Positions 22,361-34,848 of a stretch of 64,000 nt of DNA are shown here, piece after piece. The DNA lies in contig CM034236.1 of the NCBI GenBank assembly GCA_019916065.1, forward strand, positions 25,430,358-25,494,357. Reading direction: 5' to 3'. The DNA is from Vitellaria paradoxa. Lineage: Eukaryota > Streptophyta > Magnoliopsida > Ericales > Sapotaceae. A program made the translations under genes and the position numbers. Below the pieces are notes generated by a model. That model searched no databases, was not told the DNA's origin, and saw nothing but the letters and a program-made list of their open reading frames with translations. Position 1 is the stretch's first letter. Each line of letters starts with the position of its first letter.

Positions 22361-22947
22361 ATGCCTTTTCTTTTATGTGTAGTCCCTTTTTAACGGTACA
22401 AAGTTCTCTTAAAATTTTTATATAGGAGGAGATTTGTTTAACGGCATCTAATAGAGGTATGATAATTTTTACGTGTTTGAATACCTCTAATATTTCTGCA
22501 TACTGAGCCTCCTTTTAATTCTTTATGAATCTTTGGAGGAAAGGTGCTTTAGGGGTATATTCAGGGTAGTCCTTTTTCCTTTGTTCTTATTCCCCTTTTT
22601 CTATTGTTGTTCATCTTCCCTCTCTTTTCCCTCATTGTTCTTTTCATCTTGTATGGGAACTATTTGTTCATCTCTCTATTTGTGATCTTCAACTATCCAT
22701 TTGGGTTCAAAGTCTCCTCTAGACTCAGCCACCCTAGTGGTTATGGTCAAGTCTATAATTTTGCCACTCCTAAGAGCCATGATGGCTTGCATTTGCTTAA
22801 ATGCCTTAGAAAATCCTTTAGCTTAGTTTGTTTGAGTGCTTGGGTTCGCATATTGTTACATAGGAAATTGCCCTTTTTGTTCTGTGCTCAATGTTTGTGT
22901 TAATAGGGTCAACTGGTTCTTTATATCATCCAAGGCTCTATTGTTTT
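22361..22947 (-). pseudogene. E3 gag C-terminal part, cut by E4
   Basis: Minus-strand gag tail homologous to E1 10259-10490 and E5 32450-32710. It includes VFKHVKIIIPLLDAVKQI-like text (near 22480-22420), the charged linker and, next to the junction, NNRALDDIKNQLTLLTQTL. At 22947/22948 it is interrupted by the E4 LTR. In E5 the uninterrupted text continues CTATTGTTTT|GAGCCCAAAG. The missing continuation is not found on the right of E4. Confidence 0.78.
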
Positions 22948-25762
22948 TGTAATACCTCAAACTTTTGCATGAATGCAAATAGATGGTTATACAAACATTT
23001 TGAGGTAATAGTATGTTGATTAAGGGGTATACATCATTAATTGTACTTTAAAGTTGGGAACTTTGAGAAGGATAAGCCAAACATGTAGAGTTGGCATTTT
23101 AGCACAAGTGTAGAAGAAGGGGGCACCTTGGGTGCACGGAACATAGGTGCCCAAGGCTTGGAGGCATGCAATATGGGCACCCAAGAGTTTGGGTGCATGG
23201 CTGAGAAGGTGTTGGGCACCTGAGCTACAATAGAAATGACTGGTATGATGTGTTCTGACTTGTGCGGTCGAGCCTCACCCCTAAACCCTATATTACGTTG
23301 GGGGGGATGGGAAAGGTCTAGAAAAAACTATTGAAGATTAAAATATTATCAAATTTATATATATATACACATGTATAGATGAAAGAGAGGAGGACTTTTG
23401 AGTTTGGAGAGAGAGGAACCCGAAAGAGGAAGAAGGACGAAGAAACAAAGGGAACCAAGTGAGGGTTTGAATGGTGAGTCTTTCTAGCCTTGATTAGAAT
23501 CTAATTAACTTTGTGAATATGCAATTGAACACTCAAGGAACCCATCTATACAATTTGTTTATCATTTAGATCTAAGGGAGAGGAGATCAAACCAATCAAA
23601 GTTGGGAACTTGAAACTGAGAAGAGACCACCTCTTGTTCTTCATCTCTATTTGGTTTGAGGTAGGGATTTTATGCTCATTCTTGCATATATGATGTGTAA
23701 CAAGATCTAGAACAATATTTGGGTAACTATTGCAAGATTTGATTTCATTTATGGAAGAAAATGAGGGTTATACACACATGTATAGGTAGAAAGAGAGATA
23801 AGGATGTTTGATCCATAACTTGGCCCATAGTCAATGAAAACTCAAATGGTTGGTTTCCTTTAATGCTTATAAGACTTGTGGAGATGTTATGAATATGAAC
23901 TTTAGGTATTTTAACTTAAAGTTGGTCAATTTGATGTTCCAAGTATGGAAAACCAAGAAACTAGAAAATAGAGCTTGAAACCCATAACTTGGACCAAGCT
24001 ATGGGCGCACGAGAGAGACACAGTTGGGCACCCAAGACATGGGCGCTCGACCTCCTTAGGCACACAAGGCGTGGGTGCACAAGCCCTTAGGTGCACAGCT
24101 GAGTGCCAGCTTGGGCGCCCATCGAGCCTAGGTCCGATTTCTGACTTTGTTTACTTTGACCTTCTACCTTAGGTTTATGCATGAAACTTTATTTGATTAA
24201 TTGCATGGATTTAAAAAGGGAAATGTGTTCTAAAAAGTGATTAGGGAATTGTTATCTTAAGCTGATGGAGTTTAACTTGTAGTGGTGAATGAGTGTTACC
24301 TTGAATGAAATGAATTGGAAGATTACTTTGAGATAAGAGTCTTAATCAAGTAGAATTGTGATTATGTCTTGATGTAAACTAAATGATGAGGTATATGAAC
24401 ATGTGATTGATTAAGTAAAATGTGAATTGACAAAGAGACTCAAATTCATAATGATGATAAATGTTGAATGTTTAATAAGGTTTGATCAATGTTGATATGT
24501 GATGAATCTTGCGATGAACCGAAAAGTGAATATATGATTGAAAGAAATTGAAATGTTAACTTTTGTTAATAAGTGATGGAAATTAAATAAGGCTTGGGTT
24601 AAATGAAATGAAGAGATGAAATGAGTTGTGTTCCATGATGAAATGGAATGTGGTTATGTGTGTTGGAAAGTTTATGGTGATAAATGTGAACTGTGATTAA
24701 CGAATATTGAATGTGATGAATGATTGGTTGTATGTCGGGGGCCGTGGTGGGTGCAAAAATAGGAAGGGTCTTGAGATTACCCTCGGGTTGAAAGACTCAG
24801 AACCTGCGCAGGGTTTGGTGTCAATGCCAGTGGGTTAGTAGCCCACAACATTGTGTGTGTTTTAGCTCCTCGTGGCTCTGGACTGCGATCCTAAACGACG
24901 ACGTTGGTTTATCATTTCCATTAGGTATTGGCCCATAAAATACGATATTGTGAATGCACCCAACCCCCCATGACTTGTGTGGTTATGGAAATGTGATCGA
25001 ATGATGAATAAGTGAAAATGTGGATGTAGAGATGTGATGGAATGATGAATAGGTGCTAATGTGGATATGGTTGTGTGATTGAATGTTAATAATGTGATAT
25101 ATATTGAATATGTGATAATGTGATTTGGAACGTGATTGGATATAAACTTGGGAAATTTAATAACGAAGAATAATTGGAATTGAATACAACACTATGATGT
25201 TATTGAATGACAGTAAATACTCACATAAGTTGAAACTAATTGATATTAATAAATTGTTATGGCATGTAGAAAGATGTTGGTGTATCTATGCATATATGTA
25301 CATTGGCATGCATGTGTTGATTACATACCATATATGTTTGTTTGAGGCATCGTGAGCACAAGTGGACCGGTGCTCACATCCCTACAGCTTTGATGCAGGA
25401 ACAGGTCGTATCAATCAGGTGGGCTGATAGGGTTGAATTAGGAGTGCTTATGCATAAGCCCTTCTAAACTTAGCAAAACTTTTGGTTACTTAGTTTTGTT
25501 TTTATTTGAAATTGTAATATTGTACATTAAGGATATATTCGATTTGGTTGTAAGGGCCCTAAGGCCTAAGTTATGTATTAATGGGAGGAATGTTGGAAGT
25601 TTGTGACTTGACTATAGCCAAGGTTATATTTATGTTATCTCATCATATGTTTTGGGGTCACCTAGAGGTTTTTGTATTGCTCTGATCATGAGATGGTTAT
25701 ATTAGTGCATGTTAAGTGTGTTTATCACTCACCCCTCGGGTCGCGAGATCTGGGGCATAACA
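22948..25762 (+). repeat. E4 5' LTR
   Basis: This 2.8-kb LTR runs from TGTAATACC (22948) to GGGGCATAACA (25762). Its first 600 bp match 30762-31366 closely, with scattered, mostly transitional, differences (for example CCTCAAAC versus CCCCGAAC near the start). Its 3' half matches LARD-2 (5294-6853) and, inverted, LARD-1. Confidence 0.9.
23113..23367 (+). promoter_or_regulatory. E4 LTR palindrome cluster and TATA
   Basis: GGGCACC, GGTGCCC, GGGCACCC and GGGCACC copies (23120-23222) are decayed forms of GGGCGCCC; the 3' LTR copy keeps GGGCGCCC at about 30960, 30990 and 31030. They lie 130-240 bp upstream of a TATA run (23354-23367). A second cluster is at 24000-24135 downstream of the TATA. This is the same order as in LARD-1, E6 and E7. 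Confidence 0.45.
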
Positions 25763-28700
25763 AGTTGGTATCAGAGCCTAGGTTAGAATCCCTAAAGGAC
25801 AGTGGGAGTCTAGCATTGCATGTTACATGTTGATGTGATATAACTGACATGTAGTCAATTTCATGGGATGGACTTATTAGTACTTTGTGGTAAGGATTAT
25901 GGTGAAGATGGTTAGAACTAAATGTTACTAGAACCATGATCGTATTGTTTGAAGAAATGAGGATTTGATAAACATCCCTGGCTGATGACAAGTAAGGTTG
26001 ATATGTGAGTAAATGGTGTAATCATTGGAGGTTTGTGAACCTAGAAGTAGTGTTTGACAGATATTTTAATAGTAGACCTGGCAATATGAAAGATGATTAG
26101 AAGTGATTTTGGATATGATTGAAAATTTGTAGGTGCTAAGGGGTTTAGAGAGTCTAAAGTTGTGATTTTGGGATTTATTGAGGTTACCTTTTATTGGTGG
26201 GAATTATGAGATTTTGAAATGAATTTGAAATAGAAATGGCAATAGTAGAGAATTGAATCTTAAAATGTATGAGTTACTAACTTGATGAGCGGTGATTAAT
26301 CATTATAATGGATTGGTAATACCCGGTTATTTGATAATATGGTGGTTCAAATTTGTGATGAGGTAATCTTTTTAGTAAACTTTGTGTTCGCATGGTCAAT
26401 TGGAGATTGAATGAAAAGGAGTCTAGGTGTTGTCTTGTAAGTGAGGTGTTGATTTGGATGTGATACTTGGGGATGAGTAGGAGCAAACTCCCAAACGTTG
26501 GCTTGACTTTCATAGATTCCATATTAGATGTCGCTATTATTTTTTTGTCAGGCCATATTTTGTGGCACCGATGAAGTCTTGGAAGTTTAGAATTCAATCA
26601 AATGATTGTGAGTCTATGATTCTATAAGATATAGTATTGGACATCGGGACATTTGAGATTCTTGCTAAAAGGAATGGTAAAGAGCTTGGGTTTTAAGTAA
26701 AATTTGAAGTTTGCAAATTTGGTGGTAATTAAGGCACCATGTTTCTTATCAAGTATTGATATTCCGACTGCATCATTGAGCATCAAGAATAATAAATGTT
26801 GAATTGGTTTGCATGAGACAAAGTATGGAGTCAAGTGATATTTGGTCAAATAATTTCAAGGGATTTCCAAAGATTTAGTGTAGTAACTGAGTATAGCCAA
26901 GATTGTGTTTGATGTTTAAGTTTGGTGGATTTGATGGGGTACCACCTTTATCTTACTCAAGTACCTCTTAGCTAACGAACTTATTGATTTAAATGAAATG
27001 GGGTAGAGCACAAATGTGTGGGGTAATGATAATGAGAACATTTTGTGGCACAGAATATATGTTGATTGAAATTTTACGATTACTTCTACTTGAAGAAGGG
27101 ATTGCTTTTAATATTGTGAAAGGTTATGGTGAAGATTGAGTTATGTGATAATGTCTAATGATTAGATGGAAATATCAACTGAGGAGATTGGAATTATATG
27201 AGGAGGATTTACCTGTACCTAATTCAGTATTAGCTATGATATTTTAGCATTGAAGTCTTGGTGTGGTTAAGTAAACTAATAGAACAGTTTGGAATGCATT
27301 AGAACATAAGGATGCCGAAGGTATTTGTTTATGTAAGATAAACTGATTATGAAGTGAAGTAAAAGAGTGGAATATTGGAAAGAAGTTGATTTAAACATCT
27401 CTCATATTATTTGAGTGAGGTCGAAGATATGGGCGATGTTATGAGTTAGAGGTTGAAAAGTCTGTATATTGCTAAAGTAACTTTCAGTGAATGTTTGGGA
27501 TTTCAAGACTCTTTGGGATGAGGATAATGGTAATAGAGGCATAAATTTTACAAAGGTGAGTTACTCAGAGATGATATAGGAAGGTTATACTTCATGTTAC
27601 TTATTGCACTTCTTATATATTGCAAGATGAATCCTAGTAATTCTAAACTTTGAAAGGAACTGATCATAGCTGAATCCATGTTTTATTGAATTCTTTATTG
27701 CTACTTGCACATTAAAACGTTGAAAATCCTTTGAGTTGAAAGTTCCCTAAACTGTTATGTTGATAAACATTTGGCTTGGCCACCTGAAATTTTGGTTACC
27801 GAATTGTGCTAAAGTTGTTACACTAAGGAAATTCTCTTGTCTCTATGTTGTTTACTTGAAACTTGATGGCATTGTTATTTCACTGATGTTGGTAAAACAC
27901 ACTATTGTAACTTTGGAATGGCTATTATGTTGAACTTGGTTCAATGTTGGTTATATTTCTTGAATGGCTAATTCGATCCACTGTATCTCAACATGTGGCT
28001 ACTATGATTTGAATTCCTTAATTGAGAAATACTAATGGGTAAGGAAATGGACATGTATGAATTGAAAATTAGAACCTATTTGGTTGTCTTTAGCCTTTTG
28101 AGTGTTAAGGTTGTTGACTTTATAGATTGGTGTTAGGGGTGAGAACTAGATTGGTTAAGTGGATTTGGCTTTGAGTGTTATGGTAATATTAAGGATATGC
28201 CTCGACCATATTGTGGAAAAGGGGAAACGGGATCCCAGTCGTGGGACTATCTTTATTAGAAAATGCATGAATATAGAGATATAGCTATAAATGGGTGAAT
28301 TGAGTTTGAGAATGAGTAAGTATACTGTAAGTAGGTGAACTTTCAGAAGAAGAGGTTTAGAAGTCGGTTTCAATTGAGATTATGGTAAGTGATGGTAACA
28401 CTAAGAGATATAGTGAAATAAAGTACAAGGTGATGTTCATGAAAGTTTTGAAGGTGTTTAAAAGGAGTTTACTAGCTAATTGCCTGAAAGGAGAAAGAGA
28501 AAATATATGTTGAAGGTTAATGCAATGGAAGAAGTTTATTAAATTTGGGAGGTTGATTTGTGTGCTTATGACACTCACTGGTGAGTTAAACCCGGCATGC
28601 CTAGATGATAAAGTAAATTTATTAATTGGTTGGTTATGCTTGATGAGATAAATTGTTGCATGGTGGATGGAAGATTACATGGAAATTTAGTGTGAAGTAG

Positions 28701-30761
28701 AGGAAAATAGAGAAAGTTGAAAATGAGATATTTTGTTGAATAGTTGAAAGTACGAAGAAGGTTTGAAGGCCTCGGTTATACTAAACTTATCATATTGCTT
28801 GGGCTTTGAGGCAATTAATTTGGGTTCATACAAATGGTGGATTAAACATTCTAATATGATTGACTCAAGTATGATGATGCCAAGAATTAACCTTGAGTAC
28901 AAGTAGAATTAAGATTTTTATTCTAGGTTTACATGTATGAAGAGGTTGGTGGCAAATGCAAAAGAATTGGAACTGATGAGACAGAAGGGTGTTTGGGTAA
29001 ATTTATTTTAAGAGCTTAATATATGATGTCTTATGAATGGTGACTCTATATGATATGTTTGAATGCATTTAAGAGAATTATTGATGTTTCAAAGGAATAA
29101 TCCAAGGCTTGAACACTATAAATAGAAGATGAATTGAAAAGATGATTCCAGGACAACATTTTATGAGTTTTTGCTACAAATTGGTTAGTGCCTTGGTACT
29201 TTTTATGGAGATAATGATATGGGGTGTTTAGATTCTTATTTAGATGAATTGTAAAATGTGAATGTCCTTCAGTAATTTATGTGTTGTTCATTTGTTGAAG
29301 TCTTAATTATAGGATGAGTATTTATCGAAGTTGAGGTAAAGTTGATATGGTACATAGACATGTATATATTTGTGAATGAACTATCAGGGATGACATTAAA
29401 TAGTGAGTTAGGGAGTTCCTATATTGGATTGTTTATGGTTTAAGCTGAAATTTACAATAGTAATGATGTAATCTATGGTCAGTTAAAATGTTGGCCTGCC
29501 AATTGGTTTATAAGGTGTATGTATCTATGTGGGAGTATTGAGCTAAGGGAAGGTAATGGCTTTGGATAGACGTAATTAATTGAGCTTAGTATGATGAGGA
29601 TAGAAATTAATGGGCAAGTTCCATTTACAATTGAAGATAGGGAAAAAGATGAATGAGTTGACTGAAAAAGGGTTCCAAAATGGAATAACTAGCCTACTCA
29701 GTTTTATTTGATAGTTTCCCTGTTCAGGATTAATTATGCTATGGATTTTGGTTTTAATTAAACTAAAGTAGTTGCATTGGATTAAAAGTTTGGTAGACCA
29801 ACAGAGTAATGTGACTATAAAAAGTAAGAGAGAATTTGAAATGGGAAACAATGCTTGGAAAGGAGAGATGTATGAATAAAGAAGAGAGTTACAAAGTCAG
29901 GATAGGCAAGGAGTTGGTGGTATAGTTTGCTAGTGGTTGTATCTAGCCGATGTTTATTACACTAAAGTATGATACATTCGATAATGCATCTAAATGTGAT
30001 TAATCCAATTCTATGGTGAGTTATAATGTTGATTGTAACCTCGAGTTCAGCATAGTTAAAATGTGACCTATTTGGTTTGTAATATAGTTTTGATTGGATG
30101 GACCCCGATTTCGGTTACAAAGGAATTAAGTGCTAAGGTCATGTGTTTCAGTGTTGGACCCATGGGGAGAAACTTGGAAGAAATAGAAAGGTGACCTTTT
30201 TAAGGTAATGGTGAATCTAGTACAAGATAAACTGTGTTAAGGGCAAATTGGGTAAATAAGCGCATTAAGGATATCATCAGTTCTTAACTGGAAAATATTG
30301 ATTAAATGAGAGATGTTATGGAGATTTATGGAAGTCTAGACATTGAGATGTGTGGGAAGAGAATAAGTTCAATTATATGGAGAAAAGAGATTGGCAGGAA
30401 AAGTGATCAGATAGAGTATTGTGGGAAACCATATAGTAAGAGATGAAGGATAAAGATTTGAAAACTTGGTTGCTATTACTTGAGGAGCCTTTAGAATAAT
30501 TATTGGTTTTATAGATGCACAATGGAGGTGCTGTTATTAGTATTTTTGAATTGTCATGAGTAATTTGTAAAGTTTTCTGAATACTGATTAATTAATAGAA
30601 CTTTAAGTTTCGAATGTGTAAGAAGTTTCAAGATGATAAGGAGCTTACTTAAAGGTGTGAGTTAAGATATAGAAGAGACATCTACAAGTGTTTACTCAGA
30701 AATTTGTATGTGACTGTGGTATAAAATTTCGAGGACGAAATTTTTTTAAAGGGGGGGAGAA
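25763..30761 (+). other. E4 internal region, non-coding
   Basis: Begins with the primer site TGGTATCAGAGCC (25766-25778) and ends with CGAGGACGAAATT and the polypurine tract AAAGGGGGGGAGA (about 30748-30760). No plus-strand open frame of any length resembles gag or pol. The only open stretches (26277-26849, 28155-28902 and 29576-29851) are antisense and short. The first 2.3 kb is conserved, inverted, at 1-2276. Apart from the priming sites I see no recognisable function. Confidence 0.8.
30726..30761 (+). promoter_or_regulatory. E4 polypurine tract
   Basis: TTTCGAGGACGAAATT followed by AAAGGGGGGGAGAA immediately before the 3' LTR start (TGTAATACCCC at 30762). This context is characteristic of Del/Tekay-type chromoviruses and would prime plus-strand synthesis. 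Confidence 0.85.
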
Positions 30762-31366
30762 TGTAATACCCCGAACTTTTGCATGAATGTAAATAGATGG
30801 TTATACAAACATTTTGAGGCAATAGTATGTTGATTAAGGGGTATTCATCATTAATTGTACTTCAGAGTTGGGAATTTTGAGAAGGATGAGCCAAACATGT
30901 AGAGTTGGCATTTTAGCATAAGTGTAGAAGAGGAGGGGCACTTTGGGTGCACAGAATGTGGGCGCCCAAGGCTTGGGCCATGCAACATGGGCGCCCAAGA
31001 GTTTGGGCACACGGTTGAGAAGGTGTTGGGCGCCCGAGTTACAGTAGAAATGACTGCTATGATGTGTTCTGACTTTTGCAGCCGAGCCTCACCCCTATAA
31101 ACCCCATATTAGGCTAGGGGGGATGGTAAAGGTCTAGAAAACACTGTTGAAGATTAAAATATTATCAAATTTATATATATATACATGTATGGATGGAAGA
31201 GAGGAGGACTTTTGAGTTTGGAGAGAGAGGAACTCGAGAGAGGAAGAAGGACGAAGAAACAAAGGGAGCCAAGTGAGGGTTTAAATGGTGAGTCTTTCTA
31301 GCCTTGTTTAGAATCTAATTAACTTTGTGAATATGCAATTGAACACTCAAGGAACCCATCTATACA
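30762..31366 (+). repeat. E4 3' LTR, truncated
   Basis: Matches the first 605 bp or so of the 5' LTR, including the palindrome cluster (30937-31040) and TATA run (31170-31187). It stops at about 31366, where the text changes to E5 pol in the opposite orientation. About 2.2 kb of LTR is missing, so this is a deletion junction rather than an insertion boundary. Confidence 0.85.
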
Positions 31367-32314
31367 TTTGATGATTGAGATTTATTTAGTAGTGGCCCCA
31401 ATCTTTCAAACATTGGTACCCAATTACCTACAGACATTAAGGGACTGACCTCTAACCATTCATATATCATTTCACTCACTTCGCCTAGGATCATAGGGTC
31501 TCTCTTCTCCACATTACAACATAATGTCCATTCTAAAGGATCTTCAAAGAATTCACAATCAATATAGTCTTGCACTATGGTCTCCACTACATCTACTTCT
31601 TGTATCTCAGACACCTCGTTTGGTTGTTTAGTAACATGAAAAATATTTGTCTCAAATTCTATGTTACCAAAAGACATTTTCATGGATCCATTCCTACAGT
31701 TGATCAAGGCATTTGAAGTTGCTAAGCATGGCCGTCCAAGAATCACAGGTGTATGATTTGGTGCCGACAAATTGGTGAGTGGTTGTGTATCAAGGATTAT
31801 AAAATCTACTGGAAAATAGAAAATTTCCACTTGCACCAGTACATCTACAACTATACCTCGTGGGACTTTAATTGATCTATCAGCAAGCTGCAAAGTCACA
31901 CGAGTAGGTTTTATCTATCCTAAGCCCAGTTGTTCGTACATTGAATAGGGAAGTAAATTCACACTAGCTCCTAAATCAAGAAGTGCTTGACTAATAAAGA
32001 ACTCCCCTATATAACAAGAAATAGTAGGACATCTAGGATCCTTATATTTCGGGGGTGTACGACATTGAAGGATAGCACTTGCTTGTTCAGTTAGGAATGA
32101 TTTTTCTTTTACATTCAGTCCCTTCCTTACAGTGCATAACTTTTTTAAGAATTTTGCATAAACAGGGATTTGCTTTATTACATCTAAGAGAGGTATGTTA
32201 ATTTTTACTTGTTTAAAGACCTCCAACAATTCAACTGCTTGGGCTTCTCTTTTTGCTTTCCAAAACCTTTGGGGGAATGGTGCCTTAGGAACATATTCTC
32301 TAGGCACTATCATA
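31367..32314 (-). pseudogene. E5 aspartic protease region
   Basis: Minus-strand frame with VPREYVPKAPFPQRFWKAKR (about 32310), VFKQVKINIPLLDVIKQIPV and the active-site LLDLGASVNLLPYSMYEQLG (about 31975-31920). After one stop (31912-31914) come TLQLADRSIKVPRG, FYFPVDFIILDTQP, GRPCLATSNALINCRNGSMK, SFGNIEFETNIFHVTKQP and MFERLGPLLNKSQSSN, where it meets the deletion junction. It would process Gag-Pol. Apart from the one stop and the missing 3' end this is the best-preserved protease in the window. Confidence 0.88.
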
Positions 32315-32970
32315 GGTTATCCTTCTTTTTCCTTTCCTTTTTTTTCTTCTTCTCCCTTACCATCCTCTTTTTCCTTTTTTCCAAACTCCTTATCCTCGAT
32401 GACTATTGATTGCTTTGCTGCCCTCTTATTATCTTCTAACATTCGCTTAGGTTCTAACTCTTCCCTAATGTCAGCCATCTTAGGGAGAATGGTTTTATTT
32501 ATCACTTTACCATTCCTAAGCGTCGTGATATTTTACACCTGTTCAATGTTTCCAAGCATATTGGAAGACCCTTCAACTTGTTTCACTTGGGCGGTAGGGT
32601 TTGGACATGGTTGAGCAGGGAATTGACCCTTTAGTTGTGCAGTTAAAGTTTGGGTTAAAAGTGTCAATTGACCCTTGATGTCATCCAAAGTTCTATTGTT
32701 TTGAGCCCAAAGTGTGGATTAAGTATTCATGAACTGTTGAAGTGTTTCTTCTGTGGATCTCTTATTTGGAGGGATATATGGATTATGTGAGGGTCCTACA
32801 TTCTGAGGCAATCCTAAACTAGTGACTAGAATGTGAGGCACTAGAGGAGGTAGAGCATGATAAGGTTAAGGTATTTGAGCTCCTTCATTTCTCCAACTAA
32901 AATTTAGATGATTCCTCACAGCCGGATTATATGTCTCAGAATAAGGATTTTCCCTTAAATTTTGTCCACG
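32315..32970 (-). pseudogene. E5 gag C-terminal part
   Basis: The tail of gag after the zinc knuckle: a proline-rich region (HALPPLVPHILVTSLGL), PYIPPNKRSTEETLQQFM, RTLDDIKGQLTLLTQTL, then a highly charged Lys/Glu linker (GKKEKEDGKGEEEKKGKEKE) before the protease. Stops are at about 32868, 32720, 32532 and 32317. At 32971-32975 (ATATG) it is interrupted by E6 and resumes at 42523. Confidence 0.83.
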
Positions 32971-32975
32971 ATATG

Positions 32976-34811
32976 TGACCGACCCTAAAATGTGTTCGGG
33001 TTCTACCTCTCAAGTGCAAGAGGGTGATTGTAGTCTTACTCGGTGAGAATCGAGGTCATCTCCACAGGAAGGGTTTTGTTAAAAGCTCCTAGACTTGTTC
33101 TCTTTAGTTAGTAGGTGAACCTAAGTTAATTTAAACTAATTTTAGATTTACAAGGTGTTTGAATATGGTTGGGTTGAGAATGATAGAGTGCAGGAATTGT
33201 GATTCTAAATTAAAATAAAAACACTACAAATAAAATAACGAAGACAATCTTGGTTTTGAACCAAATCCGATAGTGGGATGGTAATGGTTTACTCAAACGC
33301 GTTTGTTACTTAACCTAGCAATTGCACATGCTTTGCTAGGTCGGAAGATATTTCATTAAAACCTAATTTATGGAACTCAAAGTAAGCGGAGGCTTTTGAA
33401 ATTAGTTTCGAACTCATCGGGACATTGAATCTAACACCTAGTATGCACGAGTGTTAACTCGTAACTAGGCTTCGATTGTAACATGGATGAATCGATTTCT
33501 TAAGAAAACCTCAAGTTATGGTTTTATGAAAATAGGTTCCAAATCACTGGGCCATTTAACCAACCACTTGGTGTGGCCAATCGTAACCAAGCTCTGGTTA
33601 TAACATGGGTGATTTATTTAATTTGGGTTTTGGAAAATAAGAGCCTAACTCACCGAGACATTGAACCAAACACTTGGTGTGCACAAGTGCAACCAAGCTA
33701 CAGTTGTAACACGGGTGAGTAGGTTTCGAAAGAACCCTAGCTTACTATGAGATTTCATTTAAAGATTAAAAGATATTTCAATTAAAAATATTTTTTCACG
33801 TTCGAATTCATCGAACTACCACACTACCCTCAATGATTTGAAGCCAAGAATAAACCCTAGCCTAACATACGTGAACTTCGAAGAGAAAAACAAACTTGTA
33901 AATCATCTATTAACGTAAAATTAAAAGCAAAAACAAAAAGAAGATGTTGAAGACTAAAGGAATGAAAAGAAATATGAAATAAATCTGAACTTTAAACTTG
34001 GAATTGAAATAGTTAAATGCAAAGCAACTTACATGTATTCAAGAAGAACTACTATCGATTCAAAGCTTCCAATCCAAACCCTACTCTGATGAATGTTTGA
34101 GAATGATAATCCAAACGAGTACTTGAAAGCTTCAATCCAAAAGCAAAACCCTAATCTAGTTTAGGCTATGTGAAACTGAAAAGAAAAGAAAAGAAAAGAA
34201 AAGTATGTAAAAAGCTCTCTTGAACCTAATCTGAAAATCCCCTTTATATATGGCTACAATGAAGGGTAAAAAGGGTACATCAATTTACATAAAGAAAATC
34301 AAAAGTCAGAAGTGATGGGAGCCCATGATTGATGTTGGGCACCCGTGGCCTAGTTGCCAAGGTGTTTGATGTAGTCTTCAATGAAACAGCTCCACAAACC
34401 ACTCTTGACGGGCGCCCGTCTGATTAAGGGTGGGGCGCCCGTGGGCATTGGGGGGCACCCGTGATAATGAGGGGCGCCCGTGGATAGCCTCGACCAGCTG
34501 CTCGACAAAATTCCTCTGAGAGTTGAGACTTTCCTTCAAAAACACCTCTCGGCGGGCGCCCGTGGCTTGTGTGGGGCGCTCGTGATAATGAGGGGCACCC
34601 ATGCTACTCCACCTTCATCCACAACTTTGATTCCCTGCTCTTTAAACTCTTCTTTTCACCCTTCCCTCCTCAAATAAAGCATCAAAGACCTACAAACACC
34701 CATAAGAATGTAAATTAGCTCACTTCATTATAACTTATGAAGTTTATGTGCATAAAACACTTAAAACTAATTGCAAAATCATGTTGAAATAACATTATAT
34801 GTGCTCAATCA
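32976..34811 (-). repeat. E6 3' LTR
   Basis: This 1.84-kb LTR reads TGATTGAGCACATA (34811) to GGGTCGGTCA (32976) on the minus strand. It closely matches 40671-42522. It contains the GGGCGCCC array and TATA, a (TTTTC)n-type microsatellite (34177-34202) downstream of the TATA, and repeated 'cactaggtgtg...aaccaagc...taacacgggtga' blocks at about 33420-33720 (roughly 120-bp imperfect repeats). Confidence 0.92.
34242..34612 (-). promoter_or_regulatory. E6 3' LTR GC-palindrome array and TATA
   Basis: On the element strand, about nine GGGCGCCC-like units (GGGCGCCCG, GGGCACCCG and similar; 34612 down to 34319) stand 70-370 bp upstream of TATATAAAG (34250-34242). The other LTR has the same array (42312-42027) and TATA (41957-41949). 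Putative promoter. Confidence 0.45.
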
Positions 34812-34848
34812 CACCCCCTAACCTAAACATTGCTAGTCCCTAGCAATG
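34812..34848 (-). promoter_or_regulatory. E6 hairpin and polypurine tract
   Basis: On the minus strand: CATTGCTAG-GGA-CTAGCAATG (perfect 9-bp stem, 34848-34828), then TTTAGGTTAGGGGGTG immediately before the 3' LTR. It is the counterpart of E7 56521-56557 and E2 17873-17907. Confidence 0.75.

Larger units (their letters stand above)
22948..31366 (+). mobile_element. E4: LARD-like non-autonomous LTR retrotransposon, 3' LTR truncated
   Basis: Plus-strand element with a 5' LTR (22948-25762), initiator-Met primer site (25766-25778), a 5.0-kb internal region without recognisable genes, a chromovirus-type polypurine tract and the first 605 bp of the 3' LTR. It is inserted in E3's gag; the left-side target sequence would be GTTTT. 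The primer site and polypurine context suggest descent from a Del/Tekay chromovirus. Absence of gag-pol and presence of a homologous internal region in LARD-1 point to a non-coding family mobilised in trans. Confidence 0.85.

Noticed and set aside
25764..25778. tRNA-like sequence TTGGTATCAGAGCC
   Set aside because: It is a primer-binding site complementary to the initiator tRNA end. No cloverleaf is present around it or at the tRNA-Asp-type sites.
26277..26849. Antisense open frames in E4 as candidate genes
   Set aside because: They run against the element's transcription, are short, have no recognisable domain, and the homologous stretch in LARD-1 differs in frame ends. Kept only as a low-weight observation.
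34378..34602. Open frames rich in GRPSL/APHYHERPT-like text here and at 42086-42313 and 50978-51184
   Set aside because: They are translations of the GGGCGCCC arrays inside LTRs, are not in a shared frame between families, and have no coding context.
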